NCBI GenBank assembly: GCA_937876985.1
Contig: CALEFT010000025.1
Coordinates: 1-41,339 of the forward strand
DNA from: an uncultured Clostridia bacterium
Lineage (GTDB): Bacteria; Bacillota; Clostridia; Saccharofermentanales; Saccharofermentanaceae
DNA: 41,339 nucleotides
Direction: 5' to 3'
Position numbers and translations under genes: made by a program. The notes beneath the pieces are model-generated. The model was not told the origin of the DNA. It ran no database searches and saw only the letters and a program-made list of their open reading frames with translations. Of this stretch, positions 15,354-23,915 are shown piece by piece; position 1 is the stretch's first letter; each line of letters begins with the position of its first letter.

Positions 15354-16625
15354 ATGTTTATTGATCACGCGAAACTATATGTAAAGGCTGGAGACGGCGG
15401 AAACGGTTGTGTTTCTTTCCATACTGAGAAATATGTCACTAATGGCGGCCCAGACGGCGGCGATGGTGGCAAGGGTGGCGATGTCATTTTCTTTGCGACT
15501 TCTAAGATTACTACTCTCCAGAGCTTCCGCTTCAAGCATAAGTTTGTAGCAGACAACGGACAGAAGGGCATGAACCGCAAGATGTATGGTCGTGGCGGTG
15601 AGGACCTTCGCATTGCTGTACCTGTTGGTACAATCATTAAGGACCTTGATACTGGACGCCTCGTTGCAGATTTGTCGGAGGATGGTCAGGAGGTCATTGC
15701 TGCTAAGGGTGGTAAGGGTGGCCTCGGAAACATGCACTACGCAAATTCCGTTAGACAGGCTCCACAATTCGCTCGTGCCGGTGTCCCTGGCGAGGAGAGA
15801 AATCTTTCTGTAGAGCTTAAGCTCATTGCCGATGTTGGACTTGTTGGTTTCCCTAATGCTGGTAAGTCGACGCTTCTTTCTGTTATGACAAATGCTCGTC
15901 CGAAGATTGCAGACTACCCATTTACGACTCTTGAGCCGGTTCTTGGAGTTGTTCAGAATTTTGACCAGAGCTATGTAATTGCAGATATTCCAGGCCTTAT
16001 CGAGGATGCGCATGATGGTGCTGGCCTCGGACATGACTTTTTGCGTCATATTGAGAGAACACGTCTTCTCATCCATGTAGTAGATGTGTCCGCAACTGAC
16101 GGAAGAGATCCGATTGATGACTTTAACAGCATCAATAACGAGCTTAAGATGTTCAACGAGCAGCTTTCTCATCGTCCGCAGATTGTTGTCGCAAATAAGT
16201 GTGACCAGGCAGACGAAGAACTTATCGAGATGTTCATCGAGGAAGTAAGAAAGCAAGGCTATGAGGATGTATTTGTTGCAAGTGCTGCTGCAAGAATTGG
16301 AATTGACGAGATCCGTAACAAGACAACGGAGCTTGTAAGCAAGCTTCCACCAACGATTATTGTCGAGGAAGCACCAGAAGAGAAGATTTATAAGTTCGAG
16401 GCAGAAGAGCAATATTCGATTGTTATCGAGGACGGCGTTTACTGCATCAAGGGCGTTTGGGCACACATGGTTATGGAGTCTACAAACTTCAGTGACCCAA
16501 CTTCTCTATCGTATTTCCAGCGAAGCCTAATCAACGCCGGAGTCATAGATTCCTTGCGCGAAGCAGGCATTCAAGAGGGCGATATTGTTCGTATTGATGA
16601 CTTCGAATTCGAGTTTATCGAATAG
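15354..16625 (+). CDS. obg: GTPase Obg
   Basis: This 423-aa protein has three parts. The glycine-rich OBG fold spans 1-158 (FIDHAKLYVKAGDGGNGCVSF, GGPDGGDGGKGGDV). The G domain has G1 GFPNAGKS at 165-172, the switch TTLEP, G3 DIPGL, and G4 NKCD. The C-terminal OCT domain covers about 345-423. Obg is an essential GTPase involved in 50S maturation and stress control. Its place after rplU-prp-rpmA is the conserved synteny. The ATG has a weak ribosome binding site (GGAACCGG...AGAAG). Confidence 0.97.
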   Translation: MFIDHAKLYVKAGDGGNGCVSFHTEKYVTNGGPDGGDGGKGGDVIFFATSKITTLQSFRFKHKFVADNGQKGMNRKMYGRGGEDLRIAVPVGTIIKDLDTGRLVADLSEDGQEVIAAKGGKGGLGNMHYANSVRQAPQFARAGVPGEERNLSVELKLIADVGLVGFPNAGKSTLLSVMTNARPKIADYPFTTLEPVLGVVQNFDQSYVIADIPGLIEDAHDGAGLGHDFLRHIERTRLLIHVVDVSATDGRDPIDDFNSINNELKMFNEQLSHRPQIVVANKCDQADEELIEMFIEEVRKQGYEDVFVASAAARIGIDEIRNKTTELVSKLPPTIIVEEAPEEKIYKFEAEEQYSIVIEDGVYCIKGVWAHMVMESTNFSDPTSLSYFQRSLINAGVIDSLREAGIQEGDIVRIDDFEFEFIE

Positions 16626-16751
16626 TTGCCACAATTGGACTTCGTTGTTAACAAATTGTTCATAAATAAAAGAAATTGCTTCACAACGGTAGTTTATACT
16701 AAGAACATAAGGTTATTACTAGTTGACCTCTTGAATATAGTTGAGTTTGGA

Positions 16752-16779
16752 GCACCGATGATGTCGGTGCTTTTGTTTT
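16752..16779 (+). terminator. Intrinsic terminator downstream of obg
   Basis: GCACCGA/TCGGTGC with a 5-nt loop is followed by TTTTGTTTT. It is 126 bases after the obg stop. A TATACT near 16693-16698 could start a short RNA of about 75 nt ending here, but this is only a possibility. Confidence 0.85.
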
Positions 16780-16858
16780 GCTCTGATTTCTTCCTTTTGA
16801 ATCATAGTTTTGTATGTCCCATCTCGAAAAGAACGATGATTATCTATGAATCGCATTA

Positions 16859-16945
16859 AATTTGATATCAAAACAAAGGATTTGATATACAAAGTGTCTT
16901 GTTAGCTTTATTGTAGAAATGTCACAAACGCGAAACGTTTTTCGC
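16859..16945. promoter_or_regulatory. Operator-like palindromes upstream of the first DUF4214 gene
   Basis: TTTGATATCAAA (16861-16872) is a perfect palindrome, and TTTGATAT recurs 20 bp downstream at 16881. A second palindrome, GCGAAACGTTTTTCGC (16930-16945), has the AAACGTTT core with central CG typical of LacI-family operators. All lie within 130 bp of the start codon. Binding factors are unknown. The LacI-type regulator at 12991 is one candidate. Confidence 0.45.
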
Positions 16946-16987
16946 TATTACAAATTGTTAGTTTTATAAATCATGGAGGTAAGGGAA

Positions 16988-18697
16988 ATGCTAACAAAAA
17001 CATTTTGGAAGAAGGCTGCATCCGCAGTTTTGTCAATTGCATTCGCAATATCGGTAGTTGCTGGGGTTCCAGCTGTGGAGAGTAGGGCTGACGAAGAGTA
17101 TCAGTTTGATACATCTAATGCTACAAGTAATCTGACACAGTATTTAAATGACTGTTTTATACTTGAGGATTTGGATGGTTATACTGGAACATGCATATCC
17201 ACCTACAATGAGATGGTTAGGATTTTGATGGATTTTGATGTTGTGGAAGAAACTTACTTAAGAGAGTTTTCTGTAGAAGTACAGCACGAAGGCGAGGTAT
17301 TGATGGTCAAGCAGTTTGATCCATATGAATCCTTCGTTGATTATGGTGATTCTTACACTTATTGGTTTGAATTCTCTTATTCAGATTTTGGTATGGCTCG
17401 TAATAATCTTGATGCTGGTGAATATACATTTACTTTCTTTGATGATCAGGAAGAAATATTAGTTTCTTTAACTACTATGTTTTATCCATTATATCCAGTG
17501 TCTGCTACTTCAAACCATGTTTCACCACTAAATGCTAACATTTATTATGCTTGTCATCAGAAAGAAATCACAGAATCGATTTTCATAATGACTGAGATTG
17601 CAAGTAATGATGATTATAGTTATGTATATAGAATTTTGGGATATGAAGTGAATTCTACTGATGTGGTGTATTCTTCTGATTATTATACTGCCAGACATGA
17701 TGCTTGTGTATCTATTCAGTTTGAAGAAATTGAAAATTACAGTTCTGATAAAGATTATATTTTTATCGCATTGGACTATGCTGATAATATAATTTATTCT
17801 ATTAGAACAGATTATCCTATTGATCAAGAGGACTATCAAACTCCAGATAATCTGTCATCGATTTATGCTCAGTATATTGAAGGACAAAATGTAAGCGTAG
17901 AAATACCAAACTACAATATCGCAAATCTATCTGGCGTAGAAATCAATCGTGCAGAAGCAGAAGCATTTGTAACAAGAAACTATGAGCTTGTTCTTGGAAG
18001 AACACCAGATAGCACAGGTCTTAACAACTGGGTAAATTCTCTTGTAAACTATCAAAATACAGGTGCACATGTTGCATATGGATTCTTCTTCTCTCAGGAG
18101 TACATTAACAGAAATACTTCTAACGAAGAATTCGTTACAACACTTTACAATGTATTCCTTAATAGACAGCCAGATGCAGCAGGAATGGCAGATTGGGTAG
18201 GACAGTTAGAGGCAGGTGCTACTCGTGAGCAGGTATTTGCTGGTGTAGCAAATTCTATAGAGTTCTTCAACCTATGTGTTGGCTATGGAATTACAGCTGG
18301 ACACTATGTACAGGGAGTAGATAATACAAGACAGCAGAATATCAATGCATTCGTAGCAAGACTATATGGAATTTGTCTTGGAAGAATTGGAGACTACGAT
18401 GGACAGGCTTCATGGGTAAGACAGCTCATTAATGGCGAGAATTCTGGAGCAGGAGTAGGATATGGATTCTTCTTCTCACCAGAGGCGCAGGCAAGATTTG
18501 GTGGAGTACCAGAGAATTATGTAACAACAATGTACGAAGTATTTTTGGGAAGAACACCAGATCAGGCAGGATATAACAGCTGGGTGCATCAGCTTTATAT
18601 GGGTGAAAGTGATATGAGCATCTTCCGTGGATTTGCACATTCACAGGAGTACACAAATATCTGTAATAACTACGGTATTACAAGAGGAACAGTGTAA
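16988..18697 (+). CDS. Secreted protein with four C-terminal DUF4214-type repeats (copy A)
   Basis: This 569-aa protein has a signal peptide (basic KTFWKK, hydrophobic core, cleavage near SRA-DE at 34). The N-terminal half of about 300 residues is acidic and Tyr/Asp-rich, with no recognised domain; it contains ATSNHVSPLNA near 175. The C-terminal part has four units of the type LGRTPDxxGxxxWVxxL at about 336, 390, 464 and 520, separated by GYGFFFSQEY-like stretches, which is the DUF4214 pattern. DUF4214 occurs in surface and S-layer-associated proteins. Start at the ATG at 16988, with GGAGG at 16975; the ATG at 16973 overlaps that site. It is a paralogue of the next gene. Role unknown, probably cell-surface. 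Confidence 0.85.
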   Translation: MLTKTFWKKAASAVLSIAFAISVVAGVPAVESRADEEYQFDTSNATSNLTQYLNDCFILEDLDGYTGTCISTYNEMVRILMDFDVVEETYLREFSVEVQHEGEVLMVKQFDPYESFVDYGDSYTYWFEFSYSDFGMARNNLDAGEYTFTFFDDQEEILVSLTTMFYPLYPVSATSNHVSPLNANIYYACHQKEITESIFIMTEIASNDDYSYVYRILGYEVNSTDVVYSSDYYTARHDACVSIQFEEIENYSSDKDYIFIALDYADNIIYSIRTDYPIDQEDYQTPDNLSSIYAQYIEGQNVSVEIPNYNIANLSGVEINRAEAEAFVTRNYELVLGRTPDSTGLNNWVNSLVNYQNTGAHVAYGFFFSQEYINRNTSNEEFVTTLYNVFLNRQPDAAGMADWVGQLEAGATREQVFAGVANSIEFFNLCVGYGITAGHYVQGVDNTRQQNINAFVARLYGICLGRIGDYDGQASWVRQLINGENSGAGVGYGFFFSPEAQARFGGVPENYVTTMYEVFLGRTPDQAGYNSWVHQLYMGESDMSIFRGFAHSQEYTNICNNYGITRGTV

Positions 18698-18730
18698 TAG
18701 TTTTCGATAAGAATAATTAGAATTAATGGA

Positions 18731-18764
18731 ACGCAGTCTGTGAAAGCAGGCTGCGTTTTTCTTT
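18731..18764 (+). terminator. Intrinsic terminator between the two DUF4214 genes
   Basis: ACGCAGTCTG/CAGGCTGCGT (one G-T pair) with a 6-nt loop is followed by TTTTTCTTTT. Confidence 0.9.
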
Positions 18765-18815
18765 TCGAGAGAGATGAAGATAGGGCGAAAAAAAGTGAAA
18801 ATAGAGAGAGTGATA

Positions 18816-18844
18816 TTGTATGCAAAATGCGATAATGATAAAAT
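18816..18844 (+). promoter_or_regulatory. Promoter of the second DUF4214 gene
   Basis: TTGTAT and TAAAAT are separated by 17 bp, 32 bases before the GTG start. So the two paralogues are transcribed independently. Confidence 0.6.
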
Positions 18845-18876
18845 ATATTTGTAAAATTATCTAGGAGGTGAATATT

Positions 18877-20559
18877 GTGAAGGGCTTTAAGAGATTGGTT
18901 TCATTTTTGATGGCTGTCGTTCTGATTGTTGGAGCGATGCTTGGCCATGTGTCCGTTGATGCTAGTGCTGATACGATGAGCGAGCTTGCAGATGATTTTT
19001 GCTCGTTTGATCTTTGGGGCAATAGATGTGTTACGGGTTTATCATCTGGGGAGTATTTGTTCTACCATAAATTAGGATACCTTCAGGCAGAACTCATGAT
19101 CTATGGTAATGATGAGGATATGTTCGAAGGTGGATATATTGAAGTAAGTCTTAATGGTGTTGAGTATGCTGAGTATGAAGTGGAATTTGTAGGTATAATA
19201 TCGGAGGAGTCTTTCGATCTATGCCATTATTCAGCTAGAATTAGACCGACTGCTGGCAATATTACTTTTGAACAAGGCGAATACGAGATTAAGATTTATG
19301 ATTCAGATGACAAATTAGTTTATATGACGACTGCTCATGGTCTTGGTATTACTGAAGTAGAACCTACAAGTAATCACGTTTCTCCATTTGCGTCATTGGT
19401 AGAATTTGCAAAGTTTTATTGTTATGATGAGTTTACTGTAGATTTTACTTTGGGCTCTGATTCTATGGAGTCATACTACGCTTTTTATAGATATTCATGT
19501 TTGATAATCGATCCAGATACAAATGAAGTTGTTTATGCTTCACCTGAATTTACAGGAGGATTCCCTTATATAGACTACATATTTGACCCGGATGAGATTG
19601 GCTTGGATTTAAATAAGGAATACTTATTTGTAATCTTAGATGGCGCTGATAATATTTGGGGTTATGGTTTTACTAGTCAAGCTGAAGAAGAAGTTGTTGC
19701 TCAGGATAATCTTGAGGGGATTTATAATGAATACATCCTTGGATTAACAGAAGAAGAAACAACTCCAGAGTATATAATTCCTCCATATACTGATATGGAT
19801 TGGACTGATCGTTCCTCTGTAGAAGCTTTTGTAACTAGAAACTATGAATTGGTTCTTGGAAGATTTCCGGATGAGACAGGTCTTGATAACTGGACAAATG
19901 CTATTATGAGTCTAAGAAATACAGGTGTTCATACTGCATATGGATTCTTCTTCTCACAGGAATACATAAATATGAACACGACAAACGAGGAGTTTGTTAC
20001 AACATTATATAATGTATTCCTCGAAAGAGATCCAGATCCTCAAGGAATGGCGAATTGGATAGGACAGCTTGAAGCTGGTGCTAGTAGAGAGCAGGTTTTC
20101 GCTGGAGTAGCAAATTCAAGAGAGTTCTTTAACTTGTGTGCTGGTTATGGAATTACAGCTGGACACTATGTTCAAGGAGTTCCACTTGAGAGACAGCAGA
20201 ATGTAAATGCATTCGTTGCAAGACTATATGGAATAGTTCTAAATAGAACAGGCGACTATTCAGGACACGAGTACTGGGTAAGACAGCTCATTAACAATGA
20301 GAATACTGGTGCAGGTGTGGCATATGGATTCTTCTTCTCTGACGAGATTTCATGGGTATATGACGATTCTCCAGAGTGGTATGCGCTTGATTTGTATAGA
20401 GTAATGCTTGGTAGACATCCTGACCAGGCAGGATTCAACAACTGGGTAAATCAGCTTTATAATGAAACTGACAGAATGTCAGTTTTCCGTGGATTTGCAT
20501 ATTCTCAAGAGTTCACAAATATCTGCGCTGAGTATGGTATTACTAGAGGCTCAATCTAA
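18877..20559 (+). CDS. Secreted protein with four C-terminal DUF4214-type repeats (copy B)
   Basis: This 560-aa protein is a paralogue of the upstream gene. It has a signal peptide (KGFKRLVSF, hydrophobic stretch, cleavage near ASA-DT at 31) and an acidic N-terminal half with EPTSNHVSPFAS, matching copy A. Four C-terminal DUF4214 units carry LGRFPDETGLDNW, LERDPDPQGMANW, LNRTGDYSGHEYW and LGRHPDQAGFNNW (about 326, 381, 454, 510). The C-terminal thirds of A and B are far more alike than their N-terminal halves, so the DUF4214 part may be the shared anchoring or assembly module. Start taken as GTG at 18877, with AGGAGG at 18863-18868; a GTG at 18868 would overlap that site. Confidence 0.85.
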   Translation: MKGFKRLVSFLMAVVLIVGAMLGHVSVDASADTMSELADDFCSFDLWGNRCVTGLSSGEYLFYHKLGYLQAELMIYGNDEDMFEGGYIEVSLNGVEYAEYEVEFVGIISEESFDLCHYSARIRPTAGNITFEQGEYEIKIYDSDDKLVYMTTAHGLGITEVEPTSNHVSPFASLVEFAKFYCYDEFTVDFTLGSDSMESYYAFYRYSCLIIDPDTNEVVYASPEFTGGFPYIDYIFDPDEIGLDLNKEYLFVILDGADNIWGYGFTSQAEEEVVAQDNLEGIYNEYILGLTEEETTPEYIIPPYTDMDWTDRSSVEAFVTRNYELVLGRFPDETGLDNWTNAIMSLRNTGVHTAYGFFFSQEYINMNTTNEEFVTTLYNVFLERDPDPQGMANWIGQLEAGASREQVFAGVANSREFFNLCAGYGITAGHYVQGVPLERQQNVNAFVARLYGIVLNRTGDYSGHEYWVRQLINNENTGAGVAYGFFFSDEISWVYDDSPEWYALDLYRVMLGRHPDQAGFNNWVNQLYNETDRMSVFRGFAYSQEFTNICAEYGITRGSI

Positions 20560-20596
20560 AGCGTTTATTCTAGTAAATAACAGTTCTAAATGATAA

Positions 20597-20636
20597 TAAA
20601 GAGGCTGTCTCATTTGATTGAGACAGCCTTATTTTT
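20597..20636. terminator. Bidirectional terminator between convergent genes
   Basis: GGCTGTCTCA/TGAGACAGCC is flanked by an A-rich left side and TTATTTTT on the right, so it can stop transcription from both the DUF4214 gene (+) and the ABC transporter operon (-). Confidence 0.85.
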
Positions 20637-20690
20637 CACAACAACTATGAATTACATAAGTAAATGCGATAAACAAATTCGCATTATTAA

Positions 20691-21434
20691 TTATAGAACC
20701 TTCGCTAGGAAGCTCTGAAGACGTGGAGTAGGTGGATTGTCGAATACTTCGCTTGGAGTGCCTTCGAACTCGATCTTGCCGCTGTCCATGAAGATTACAC
20801 GTGTGCCAACCTCGCGCGCGAAGCCCATCTCATGAGTTACAACAACCATTGTCATGCCGGACTTAGCAAGGTCCTTCATTACGTCAAGAACCTCTCCAAC
20901 CATCTCTGGGTCAAGGGCAGAAGTAGGCTCATCAAAAAGCAAAACCTGTGGATTCATAGCAAGTGCGCGGACTATCGCGATGCGCTGCTTCTGACCGCCG
21001 CTTAGCTGGCTTGGATATGAATTTGCTCTATCTGCGAGGGATACTTTCTCTAATAATTCTAATGCGAATGCTTCCGCTTCAGCTTGGCCAATGCCGTTAA
21101 GTTTTGTTGGCGCAAGTGTCATATTCTGAAGAATTGTCATGTGAGGGAAGAGGTTAAAGTGTTGGAACACCATTCCCATTTGCTTACGAATCTCGTTGAT
21201 GTTCGTGCTTGGAGCCATGATATCCTGACCGTTAAAATAAATCTCTCCGTCTGTTGGTCTCTCTAGAAGGTTCAAGGAGCGAAGGAATGTGGACTTTCCA
21301 CTTCCTGAAGGCCCGATAATTACAACTACCTCGCCTTGCTCGATAGTAGTGCTAATTCCGTCGAGAGCCTTGATCTCATCGCCGTTGTAGTATTTCCTTA
21401 AGTTGTTAATTCGAAGTAGTGTATTATCGCTCAC
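20691..21434 (-). CDS. Polar amino acid ABC transporter, ATP-binding protein
   Basis: This 247-aa ATPase has Walker A GPSGSGKST at 41-49, the Q-loop MGMVFQHFNLFPHMT, signature LSGGQKQR, Walker B VLLFDEPTSALDPE and the H-switch VVVTHEMGFA. The Q-loop and HEMGFAREV wording is typical of the GlnQ/HisP (polar amino acid) subfamily. It pairs with the permease and binding protein in the same operon to import an amino acid, possibly glutamine, arginine or cystine. Its start overlaps the permease stop by 11 bp. It is last in the operon. Confidence 0.95.
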   Translation of the reverse strand: MSDNTLLRINNLRKYYNGDEIKALDGISTTIEQGEVVVIIGPSGSGKSTFLRSLNLLERPTDGEIYFNGQDIMAPSTNINEIRKQMGMVFQHFNLFPHMTILQNMTLAPTKLNGIGQAEAEAFALELLEKVSLADRANSYPSQLSGGQKQRIAIVRALAMNPQVLLFDEPTSALDPEMVGEVLDVMKDLAKSGMTMVVVTHEMGFAREVGTRVIFMDSGKIEFEGTPSEVFDNPPTPRLQSFLAKVL

Positions 21435-22224
21435 TGTTACGTAGTCTCCTCTCTAGTTTGCTAACCTGGTTGTTAAAGAATATTACTAGCACCAAGTATA
21501 TTAATGCTACAGCGAAAAGCGGCATGAATGCCGAGAAAGTAATTCCTCGAACTGTGTTTCCGGCCTTCGTTAGGTCTTGTAGTCCAACGTAGCCTGCAAC
21601 GGATGTCTCCTTGAGAAGCACGATGAATTCGTTAGCAAGTGCAGGTAATACGTTCTTAAGTGCCTGTGGCATTACGATATAAAGCATTGTCTGAATATAG
21701 TTAAAGCCGAGGGAACGACCAGCCTCGAACTGTCCGTTGTCGATGCTCATGATTCCAGAACGGATAATCTCTGCAACATATGCACCGGAATTGATACCGA
21801 ATGCGAGGATTGCTACGATTGTACCGTTCGTTAGTGAGATAAAGATTACATAGTATGCAATCAATAGCTGAACAACGACTGGTGTTCCACGGATAATTGT
21901 CAAATATATATTCGATATGGAATTGAGTAACTTGAGAATCGTTCTAAGTGGCTTAGAATTAATCTCGTCAATAATCTTGTCGTGAGTAGAACGAATAATT
22001 GCTACTACTACTCCAAGCACGATTCCAAGTATTAGTGAACCAAGAGTGATGAGAAGTGTAACGACAAGTCCATTCAGGAAGTACATGTATCTATCATCAG
22101 TGATGAAATTGTTTATGAACTCCGTTCTGATTCCACTGAACCAATCGAGATATTTTTGGAAAATGTCTTCGAACCAATTAGTGGATTCTAGACGATAAAT
22201 CGTGTTAATTAGCTGTGCATCCAT
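21424..22224 (-). CDS. Polar amino acid ABC transporter, permease
   Basis: This 266-aa His/Glu/Gln/Arg-type permease has the start NGLVVTLLITLGSLILGIVLGVVVAIIR. It also has IRGTPVVVQLLIAYY, the segment AYVAEIIRSGIMSIDNGQFEAGRSLG (the EAA loop that contacts the ATPase), and PQALKNVLPALANEF. Predicted helices fit a one-domain inner-membrane permease that would act as a dimer. The start at 22224 is chosen over an upstream in-frame ATG at 22317 because GGAGGAAAC precedes it. The extra N-terminal segment (MDAQLINTIYRLESTNWFED...) before the first helix is about 45 residues. Confidence 0.93.
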   Translation of the reverse strand: MDAQLINTIYRLESTNWFEDIFQKYLDWFSGIRTEFINNFITDDRYMYFLNGLVVTLLITLGSLILGIVLGVVVAIIRSTHDKIIDEINSKPLRTILKLLNSISNIYLTIIRGTPVVVQLLIAYYVIFISLTNGTIVAILAFGINSGAYVAEIIRSGIMSIDNGQFEAGRSLGFNYIQTMLYIVMPQALKNVLPALANEFIVLLKETSVAGYVGLQDLTKAGNTVRGITFSAFMPLFAVALIYLVLVIFFNNQVSKLERRLRNSER

Positions 22225-22294
22225 TATTATTGTTTCCTCCAGGTTTATATGCTGTTTACCGCATATATAGTGCGTCAATATGTGTGTTGTAGTG

Positions 22295-22320
22295 CAAATG
22301 CTTTTCGCTAAAGGCATTTG
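22295..22320 (-). repeat. Hairpin CAAATGC...GCATTTG with TTTTCG core
   Basis: An 11-bp stem (one G-T pair) with a 4-nt loop lies in the permease leader, between the binding-protein gene's terminator and the permease start. It contains CTTTTCG. There is no T-run, so it is more likely a processing or stability element than a terminator. Confidence 0.5.
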
Positions 22321-22327
22321 AGTTTCA

Positions 22328-22383
22328 AAATAAAAGGGTGGAAGACTAAAGTAGTATTAACAAGAACCAAAGCTCATCCACCC
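22328..22383 (-). terminator. Intra-operon terminator/attenuator after the binding-protein gene
   Basis: On the minus strand, GGGTGGA (22383-22377) pairs with TCCACCC (22342-22336) and TTTTATTTT follows, 22 bases after the stop of the binding-protein gene. Partial termination would give more binding protein than permease or ATPase, common in such operons. Confidence 0.65.
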
Positions 22384-22404
22384 ACTTAATTTGCTACTCA
22401 AAGC

Positions 22405-23154
22405 TTATGCAGGGATGTATCTAGAGATAATCTCGTCGATTGTTCCGTCAGCAGTAAGTGCAGCTAGAGCCTCGTTGATGTCAGCTAGGAGCTCCTCGTT
22501 GTCCTTCGCAATAGCGATAGCGTAGTCCTCTACTGCGTATGGAGTCTCAAGAATCATAAGACCCTCGTTAGCCGCAACGAAAGAAAGCGCAGGCTGATTG
22601 TCAATTACAACGCAATCGATTCTGCCTGTCTGAAGTGCGAGAACTGCCTCACCAGCGGAATAGAAGCTAGAAACACGGTCGTCGCCAATCTCGTCTCTCA
22701 TGTAGATGTCACCAGTAGTAGCATCCTGTGTACCAACGATGTAGTCACCAGCAATCAATGTGTCGATAGAATCAATCTCGGAATCCTCAGTAACGATGAT
22801 GGACTGAATTCCTGTTGCGTAGGAAGTGGAGAAGTTTACTGACTGAAGTCTCTCGTCAGTAACTGTCATACCAGCCATACCGATGTCGTACTTACCAGAC
22901 TGTACGCCGCCAAGGATAGAACCAAACTCAGTGTCCTCGATAACGAGCTCGAGTCCTAAGTAATCTGCAATTGCTGCTGCAATCTCTGCATCGATTCCTA
23001 CAATCTCGTTGTTCTCGTAGTACTCATATGGAGGGAACTGCGCATTTGTAGCCATGATAAGCTTGCCCTCTCTGTCGTTTCCACAAGCAGCAAGAGTAAA
23101 CAACATAGTTGTCATAACTGCCAAAGATACAATTTTTGCCCAAATCTTCTTCAT
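22405..23154 (-). CDS. Amino acid ABC transporter substrate-binding lipoprotein
   Basis: This 249-aa lipoprotein has a lipobox LAAC with C24 as the acylated residue. The mature part is a type II solute-binding fold: KLIMATNAQFPPYEYYENNEIVGIDAEIAAAIA, DIGMAGMTVTDERLQSVNFS, and the hinge segments VGTQDATTGD and GRIDCVVIDNQPA. This is the polar amino acid binding protein family (SBP_bac_3). It is first in the operon and feeds the downstream permease and ATPase. Ribosome binding site AGGAG. The exact amino acid is not predictable from the sequence. Confidence 0.95.
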   Translation of the reverse strand: MKKIWAKIVSLAVMTTMLFTLAACGNDREGKLIMATNAQFPPYEYYENNEIVGIDAEIAAAIADYLGLELVIEDTEFGSILGGVQSGKYDIGMAGMTVTDERLQSVNFSTSYATGIQSIIVTEDSEIDSIDTLIAGDYIVGTQDATTGDIYMRDEIGDDRVSSFYSAGEAVLALQTGRIDCVVIDNQPALSFVAANEGLMILETPYAVEDYAIAIAKDNEELLADINEALAALTADGTIDEIISRYIPA

Positions 23155-23270
23155 AAAACACTCCTAAAAATTAGATTTACACAAGGTCTAGCCAAAACCG
23201 ACACCAAGCCTTGCTCGAAAAGCGCGAATTAACACACTCCAAGACCGGCCGTCAAAACCTCGTGAAAGTC

Positions 23271-23300
23271 TATTATTACTACTATAAGGATTGAAGTCAA
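23271..23300 (-). promoter_or_regulatory. Promoter of the amino acid ABC operon
   Basis: On the minus strand, TTGACT (23300-23295) is followed after 16-19 bp by an AT-rich -10 region (TAATAATAG). The leader of about 110 nt contains CGGCCG and a TTTTCGAG copy but no recognisable T-box or riboswitch. Confidence 0.5.
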
Positions 23301-23857
23301 GTTTTGTTTGTTAAAATCTCAAAAACTTTCTCATATTTACGCACGCCATCGCGCTTGAACTCTTCACAAATCCGCTTCGCTTCGGCCTCAGACTTCACAA
23401 TAAGCGTCGTCTTCATCACAAGATTACCGTCCTCGTCCTTTGCCTCTAGCTCCACCTCAAAAAGCATCTTCTCATTCATTCTCATCCTCGATGTAGCTCG
23501 AGCTCTCTTAGCAAGCTCTGTATTTATCTCGGAACTTATCTCGTCAAGCTCACCGGAAGTAAGCTGATTAATTGAACCTAATAGGTCGCCAAGCACCGCC
23601 TTGCCAGACGCAGAAATCTCATAAGTCTTCTCCTCGGAGGACTCTAGCTTATTGCCAGTGCCGTCGCTCTCGTTTCTCACAAGAAGCATATTCACCTTAG
23701 ATAACTCTTCAATCGACTGCGAAAAGAGCAAGAAATCCACAAAATTTCTCTCGATTAATTTATTCATCAGCAAATGATATGTCGCCCCTGGCGCCTTCGC
23801 CACGACATATAAAATGAACATCTTTACGCTAGCTAAGTCGTTAGAATAATTAACCAT
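23297..23857 (-). CDS. DUF4364 family protein
   Basis: This 186-aa protein begins NDLASVKMFILYVVAKAPGATYHLLMNKLIE and continues with a winged-helix-like region (YEISASGKAVLGDLL). The second half is beta-rich (ARATSRMRMNEKMLFEVELEAKDEDGNLVMKTTLIVKSEAEAKRICEEFK). This is the pattern of DUF4364, a Clostridia family usually described as a putative regulator. No strong ribosome binding site is near the ATG: AGGAG is 20 bases away. Tandem 12-bp repeats just upstream may be its operator. It lies upstream of, and in the same direction as, the amino acid transporter operon. Confidence 0.8.
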   Translation of the reverse strand: MVNYSNDLASVKMFILYVVAKAPGATYHLLMNKLIERNFVDFLLFSQSIEELSKVNMLLVRNESDGTGNKLESSEEKTYEISASGKAVLGDLLGSINQLTSGELDEISSEINTELAKRARATSRMRMNEKMLFEVELEAKDEDGNLVMKTTLIVKSEAEAKRICEEFKRDGVRKYEKVFEILTNKT

Positions 23858-23880
23858 ATGTGTCTTATGCTTTTCTCCTA

Positions 23881-23915
23881 TGACTATTGGTCTGACTATT
23901 GGTCGACTCTTGGTG
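23881..23915. repeat. Tandem 12-bp repeats upstream of the DUF4364 gene
   Basis: TGACTATTGGTC occurs twice head-to-tail (23881-23892 and 23893-23904), followed by a degenerate third copy, GACTCTTGGTG (23905-23915). They lie 24 bases before the DUF4364 start codon, where an operator would be expected. Confidence 0.6.

Noticed and set aside
15375..16466. A 363-codon minus-strand frame
   Set aside because: It lies wholly antisense to obg and has no recognisable domain or ribosome binding site.
16626..16859. A 77-codon plus-strand frame after obg
   Set aside because: It spans the intrinsic terminator at 16752 and lacks a ribosome binding site.
23155..23270. Possible T-box or riboswitch in the leader of the amino acid transporter operon
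   Set aside because: No T-box sequence (TGGNACCGCGG-type) or known riboswitch core was found, only a CGGCCG palindrome.
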